DNA of 64,000 nt, taken from DATIXJ01 sp035518715. Its GTDB lineage: Bacteria > Bacteroidota > Ignavibacteria > UBA10030 > SZUA-254. The position numbers and the translations under genes were made by a program. Below are positions 60,810 through 64,000 of the stretch, piece after piece (positions within the stretch are counted from its first letter, which is position 1; each line of letters starts with the position of its first letter). The stretch is from NCBI GenBank assembly GCA_035518715.1, contig DATIXJ010000043.1, positions 212,766 through 276,765 on the forward strand, given 5' to 3'. The notes under the pieces were generated by a model. The model was not told the origin of the DNA and ran no database searches. It was given only the letters and a program-made list of their open reading frames with translations.

Positions 60810-61538
60810 TCATTTCCACTCACATTGGTACGTTCGACTTGCAGAATGCAGAAAGGATTCTAAGCCAAATCTAAGTCTGTCTACCGTGGTGTCGGAGAAT
60901 AAACCCCGATTACAAGTCCGATATCCGCTTTCGTTGAGAAGGCGTGCGACCCCTTTCTTGCGCCGGTGCTTTTGAAATGGCTCGTAGAGGAGAGTCCAAA
61001 CGGGAGCCTCTTTCGGGTCCGGTATGATTTTCTTATCAACCCATTTGAGACCGAAGGCAGCCGCGCTACCGAGGGGCTTACCAAGTTTTGCCCAAATCGG
61101 TACAGAGGCGGCAACTCTCTCCGAGATTTCCTCCCGCTCCCACTGTGGCATCGCGGCGATCATGGTGTAGAACAATCGACCAGCCGAAGATGATGTATCG
61201 ATGGATTCTTGAAGGGAGATCAGATCGGCATGATACGTTCTGAACTGTTCGGCAAATTCGAGAAGCTCTTTTGTGTTCCTCGCTAGTCTCGCAAGCTTCG
61301 AGAAGATGAGCCCGGTGATGCGTCCGCTCTTGATGTCGTTCAGCATCCGTACTGCTTCCGGATGCCCAATCACGGATTTACCGCTCACCGCGTCGAGCCG
61401 GTACATCTCCACGACGTTCCAGGCTTTAGCTTCCGCGTACGCGCGAGCGCGCTTCTCGTGGTGCTCCTGGCTATCTCCCCTTACCTGATCTTCGGTCGAT
61501 ACCCTGATCCATATGCCGACGTTCTTGTTCTGAGGCAT
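60810..61538 (-). pseudogene. Truncated large serine recombinase
   Basis: Starts MPQNKNVGIWIRVSTEDQ at 61538 and parallels the intact recombinase at 54529-56229 through the resolvase domain (GRLFYTMIAAMPQWEREEI, LGKPLGSAAAFGLKWVDKK) to RGLFSDTTVDRL. There homology stops at about 60890 and about 25 unrelated residues follow. Zinc ribbon and coiled coil are absent, so it cannot integrate normally, though the catalytic domain could still dimerise. The remnant at 60636 lies just behind, marking a deletion scar. Confidence 0.8.
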
Positions 61539-61741
61539 TGCATACCCAAAATCGATATTACGAAATGTAAGAAATTTGCCTGGAAGAAACGACTCAGGAA
61601 GCAACAAAACTCGCTCATTATAGTACCCCTGGCTAGGCCCAGAAAAGACCAATTTTTGCAGATAAGCCCGCCAAACCGGAGTTGGTAAATCTAGTGACTA
61701 GCCCTTCAATGCCCCATACTAGCTCCACCTGGGAGCGCTGT

Positions 61742-61769
61742 TTGAATAATTAGAGAATTTTCTTATAAT
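61742..61769 (+). promoter_or_regulatory. Promoter of operon B
   Basis: TTGAAT (61742-61747), 16 bases, TATAAT (61764-61769), a perfect -10. Start near 61776, about 25 bases before the ATG at 61801. Confidence 0.7.
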
Positions 61770-61800
61770 TACCGTGTATTATTAGCCGCAGAATCGCGCC

Positions 61801-62754
61801 ATGGAATCCGCAATGGATAAACAGAAGGAGTTTTCTCGTGTACTCGATGGTTTTGATATCGAACTGATCGAGGATAATCTTGGTATTTCTTTTGACGGAG
61901 TTTCGCCTCTAAGAAAGGGTCACCTCAACAGCAAGTTCTCACTGTCAGCTGGCCCCGATCACTTTGTATTGAAAATATATAGTGATAGCTTCGCTTTCAT
62001 TTCCCCGAAATTGAGCTCAAGCGCAAGAGCCCGGGCCGAATACGAGGCACTGATGGTTTGCCGATCGAATGGCCTAGCTGCACCGACACCTATATGGTTA
62101 TCACAGAATGCGCTATTGATGAGTCACGTCCAAGGAACACCGGTGAAGGACCTACCTATCACGAAAGAAATTCTCACGGATATTCTTTCCTGGCTTAAAA
62201 GATTCTACAGCATTCAAGTATCAAATCCGCTTTTAAACATCGGCGTTCCCGATTTGCCGTTTGTGGCAGCACGCAAACATATCGCAAGATACGTATCAAA
62301 TAATCCAGACGACGCTCTGGTCAGGGAACTTGAGCAAATGCTTCTTTCTCTTCATTGGATTTCTTCTGATCAAAAAACTTTAACGCATGGGGACCCGACC
62401 CTTGGCAATTGGTTGTTGTTTGATCACGAGTTATCGGCCGTCGACTTCGAATTCTTTACTGCGGGGTTTCCACTTTTTGATAGTGGCCTGCTTATTGCCT
62501 CGGTGCTCGATCATGGTGAATTTAGCCACGGGGCATTCGAGAAATCAGAATATGTGATTCGCAATTTCATGCAAAACTTCGTATCGGAAAGTTATAATGA
62601 CCTTCCAAACGCCATTTTATGTGGGCTCGTTCTAATCGCCGTAAGCGTTCCTGACAGTGAACGTCGCCAGAGAATTTTTCGTCACATCAAATCGACAATG
62701 GAATGGGCTCCAATCATCATTGGAGCGAAGCTGAAAGGACAACAACATGGGTGA
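61801..62754 (+). CDS. APH/choline-kinase-fold phosphotransferase, operon B gene 1
   Basis: 317 residues. Kinase-like fold: nucleotide loop region LRKGHLNSKFSLSAGPDHFVLKIY, catalytic HGDPTLGNW (His196, Asp198, Asn203), and metal-binding VDFEF. Such enzymes phosphorylate small molecules (aminoglycosides, choline, sugars, other alcohols) and sometimes proteins. Sequence is distant from known resistance enzymes. An in-frame ATG at 61813 is an alternative start. It overlaps the next gene by eight bases, so a joint function with the membrane proteins is likely. Confidence 0.83.
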   Translation: MESAMDKQKEFSRVLDGFDIELIEDNLGISFDGVSPLRKGHLNSKFSLSAGPDHFVLKIYSDSFAFISPKLSSSARARAEYEALMVCRSNGLAAPTPIWLSQNALLMSHVQGTPVKDLPITKEILTDILSWLKRFYSIQVSNPLLNIGVPDLPFVAARKHIARYVSNNPDDALVRELEQMLLSLHWISSDQKTLTHGDPTLGNWLLFDHELSAVDFEFFTAGFPLFDSGLLIASVLDHGEFSHGAFEKSEYVIRNFMQNFVSESYNDLPNAILCGLVLIAVSVPDSERRQRIFRHIKSTMEWAPIIIGAKLKGQQHG

Positions 62755-63199
62755 TTCCCTGCATCAGCTCCCGCCTATCTTATCCTCCCCACAGTGGCAT
62801 TTTGGTTTATGGATTTTTTTCAGCGTGGTTCTGGGCCTTTGTCAGCTCGTGGCTGTTCTTGTATACCGACGCTTACACCGGAGAACAATAAATTTGCGCC
62901 ATTTGCTGAAGGACGGGAGCTTGCTATTTTTTGCTGTCCCGCTTGCGACAGGAGCATGCGCGGAATTGCTAATCACGGAACGCTGCACGAGCAATCTGGC
63001 GGCAGTGATCATCACGCTGTCACTTTTGCTTATCATCCTCTTTCTCGCGGGCATGTTGTTCTATGCAATCATTGATGTCAATTCGGGACGAAACACGAAA
63101 ACTAGCAGACACGCTCTCTTTGTCGGCTCCTTTTGGGTCGCAGGCTTTTCTGTCGTCTATAGCATCGGCGTGAGCGCATTCAGAATCGTGGGGAGTTGA
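62747..63199 (+). CDS. Four-helix membrane protein, operon B gene 2
   Basis: 150 residues. Hydrophobic segments: FGLWIFFSVVLGLCQLVAVLVY, LLFFAVPLATGACAELLI, AAVIITLSLLLIILFLAGMLFYAI, and LFVGSFWVAGFSVVYSIGVSAF. A basic loop (YRRLHRRTINLRHLLK) follows helix 1. No family recognised. Translation is coupled to the kinase by overlap and to the Nudix gene by a three-base gap. Confidence 0.72.
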   Translation: MGDSLHQLPPILSSPQWHFGLWIFFSVVLGLCQLVAVLVYRRLHRRTINLRHLLKDGSLLFFAVPLATGACAELLITERCTSNLAAVIITLSLLLIILFLAGMLFYAIIDVNSGRNTKTSRHALFVGSFWVAGFSVVYSIGVSAFRIVGS

Positions 63200-63202
63200 A
63201 GT

Positions 63203-64000
63203 ATGGGAAAGACTTTCTTTAGAATCTTTCATGGAGTGGCCGCCATCTTTTTTATTCTTCTGGCGGTTTGGGTCTTCTACATCGTCTCCGATCCGAGAAT
63301 TCGAACCATCGCTTTGGCTGGCATCGTGATTCTTGGTCTAGCCTATGTTCTTTCTTTTTATAGAAAGTCGGAGGATAGGATTCGACAAGAATCATCCGAC
63401 ATAGACGAACAACCAGGCACTGCGGATATAGCCGCACTCACGACAGTGGTGAGACAACTGGTGAACATCTTACCCTCTGTCGTGGAAGACTTGAGTCGGG
63501 ACCGATTCAATATCAGGACAGTGGCACTTGCCATAATTTATGATGAAAACGATGAAATGATACTCTACAAATTGCCTCGCGGCGAGTATAAAGATCAGCT
63601 ACAGTTCATCGGCGGTTATTCTCTCCCGTTACGAGACCCTCGACCCAAAGCGGAGGAAGAAATAATGAGAGAACTCAACCTCCGTTCAACACAGTTACAA
63701 TACATCGGATGCCCCACCGAGGATCGCGCCCTCGTTTACAAGCATAGTAATCTGGGAACGAATTTTGCCCATATCTATGAGTACCGAATCTCAAATAGGC
63801 TGCTGGAGAAATTATTGAAGGAGAAGGGGGCACTGTGCCGCCGTATTGACTTCAGTCAAATTGAATATCTAAAGTTTGACACTCCGGTAGCACTTTACGT
63901 TTACGATTTTTTGGAGCAATATAAGAAAGTAGAGTACTCCTCTGTGTTCAGCGAAGAACTGGAGTTTCGGCGGGAAGAGAGGATTAAAGAAAACGAGCGG
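63203..64000 (+). CDS. Two-helix membrane protein with degenerate Nudix domain, cut by window end
   Basis: At least 266 residues; open at the right edge. Two N-terminal helices (GVAAIFFILLAVWVFYIV and IALAGIVILGLAYVLSFY), a linker, then a Nudix-like fold from about 103 (NIRTVALAIIYDENDEMILYKLPRG, LQFIGGYSLPLRD, AEEEIMRELNL). The box departs from G-x5-E-x7-REUxEExGU: an Arg replaces the first Glu and the REU/EE spacing is altered, so binding without hydrolysis is plausible. Coexpressed with a kinase and a four-helix protein, it may sense a phosphorylated or nucleotide ligand at the membrane. That is inference. Confidence 0.72.
   Translation, partial: MGKTFFRIFHGVAAIFFILLAVWVFYIVSDPRIRTIALAGIVILGLAYVLSFYRKSEDRIRQESSDIDEQPGTADIAALTTVVRQLVNILPSVVEDLSRDRFNIRTVALAIIYDENDEMILYKLPRGEYKDQLQFIGGYSLPLRDPRPKAEEEIMRELNLRSTQLQYIGCPTEDRALVYKHSNLGTNFAHIYEYRISNRLLEKLLKEKGALCRRIDFSQIEYLKFDTPVALYVYDFLEQYKKVEYSSVFSEELEFRREERIKENER

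Larger units (their letters stand above)
54785..64000. mobile_element. Integrated serine-recombinase element, right end outside the window
   Basis: The left edge is set by the recombinase joined to a broken DUF2851 gene. Within it are a repressor operon, a second decayed recombinase, a transposase remnant and two cargo operons. Sequence from 57.8 kb on is clearly A+T-richer than the chromosome. The right boundary and the DUF2851 N-terminal part are not in view. Confidence 0.65.

Noticed and set aside
61801..62754. Aminoglycoside resistance gene
   Set aside because: Only the general kinase motifs match; there is no specific resemblance to known resistance enzymes.
1..64000. tRNA, rRNA or CRISPR features
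   Set aside because: No cloverleaf with a TTCGA arm, no rRNA sequence and no regularly spaced repeats were noticed on reading. A covariance-model scan would be needed to exclude a missed tRNA.

Overview
The window looks like chromosomal DNA from a Gram-negative bacterium of the Fibrobacteres-Chlorobi-Bacteroidetes group, most likely near Ignavibacteria/Chlorobi. Five observations point this way: several secreted proteins end in the type IX secretion (T9SS) sorting domain with the 'NYPNPFNPST' entry motif; there is a KDO cytidylyltransferase (kdsB), which implies lipopolysaccharide; the murE product has the DNPR motif of meso-diaminopimelate ligases; a BFN nuclease is fused to a UVR domain; and DUF4159, DUF4175 and DUF2851 genes sit together. 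This placement is inference, since no rRNA is present. Several promoters fit one sigma-70 pattern, TTGACA-like, 17 bases, TAnnTT-like.

Layout. 1-3 kb: a two-component system (5'-truncated propeller-type histidine kinase plus NarL/LuxR regulator) and a secreted/membrane protein. Two copies of the same palindrome lie on either side of the regulator gene. 3-9 kb (minus strand): a membrane protein, then one operon of five secreted proteins, four with T9SS tails. 9-12.5 kb: fbp, and divergently etfB-etfA-BFN nuclease. 12.5-15.3 kb (minus): pdxJ, a YbbR-domain protein and two bacterial microcompartment shell proteins with no enzymes beside them. 15.5-27.3 kb: AsmA-like protein, rsmA, an MgtA-type P-ATPase, PAP2 phosphatase, plsC, gatC, kdsB, a DUF502 protein, pyrG, and yjbQ on the minus strand. 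27.6-46.4 kb: a nearly complete dcw cluster (mraZ rsmH ftsL ftsI murE murF mraY murD ftsW murG murC murB ftsQ ftsA ftsZ), with MraZ-box repeats in front and three unassigned genes embedded. It makes lipid II and builds the division septum. 46.4-50 kb: a lower-G+C block with an unknown secreted protein, an MDR oxidoreductase and a gluzincin-like metallopeptidase, flanked by a 34-base promoter-like direct repeat. 50-54 kb: a DUF4159-DUF4175 pair and the 3' part of a DUF2851 gene.

54.8 kb to the right edge is an integrated element. A large serine recombinase has entered the DUF2851 gene, leaving its C-terminal half in the host flank. The element carries a repressor operon (zinc ribbon, CHC2 remnant, XRE regulator) with an operator over its own -10 box, a second decayed recombinase and a transposase remnant. 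It also has two compact cargo operons. Operon A encodes a 2-oxoglutarate/Fe(II) oxygenase, an SDR and a two-helix membrane protein with an unassigned cytosolic domain. Operon B encodes an APH-fold kinase, a four-helix membrane protein and a two-helix membrane protein fused to a degenerate Nudix domain. Operon B in particular is not a system I recognise and is the best candidate for something undescribed. No tRNA, rRNA or CRISPR array was seen.
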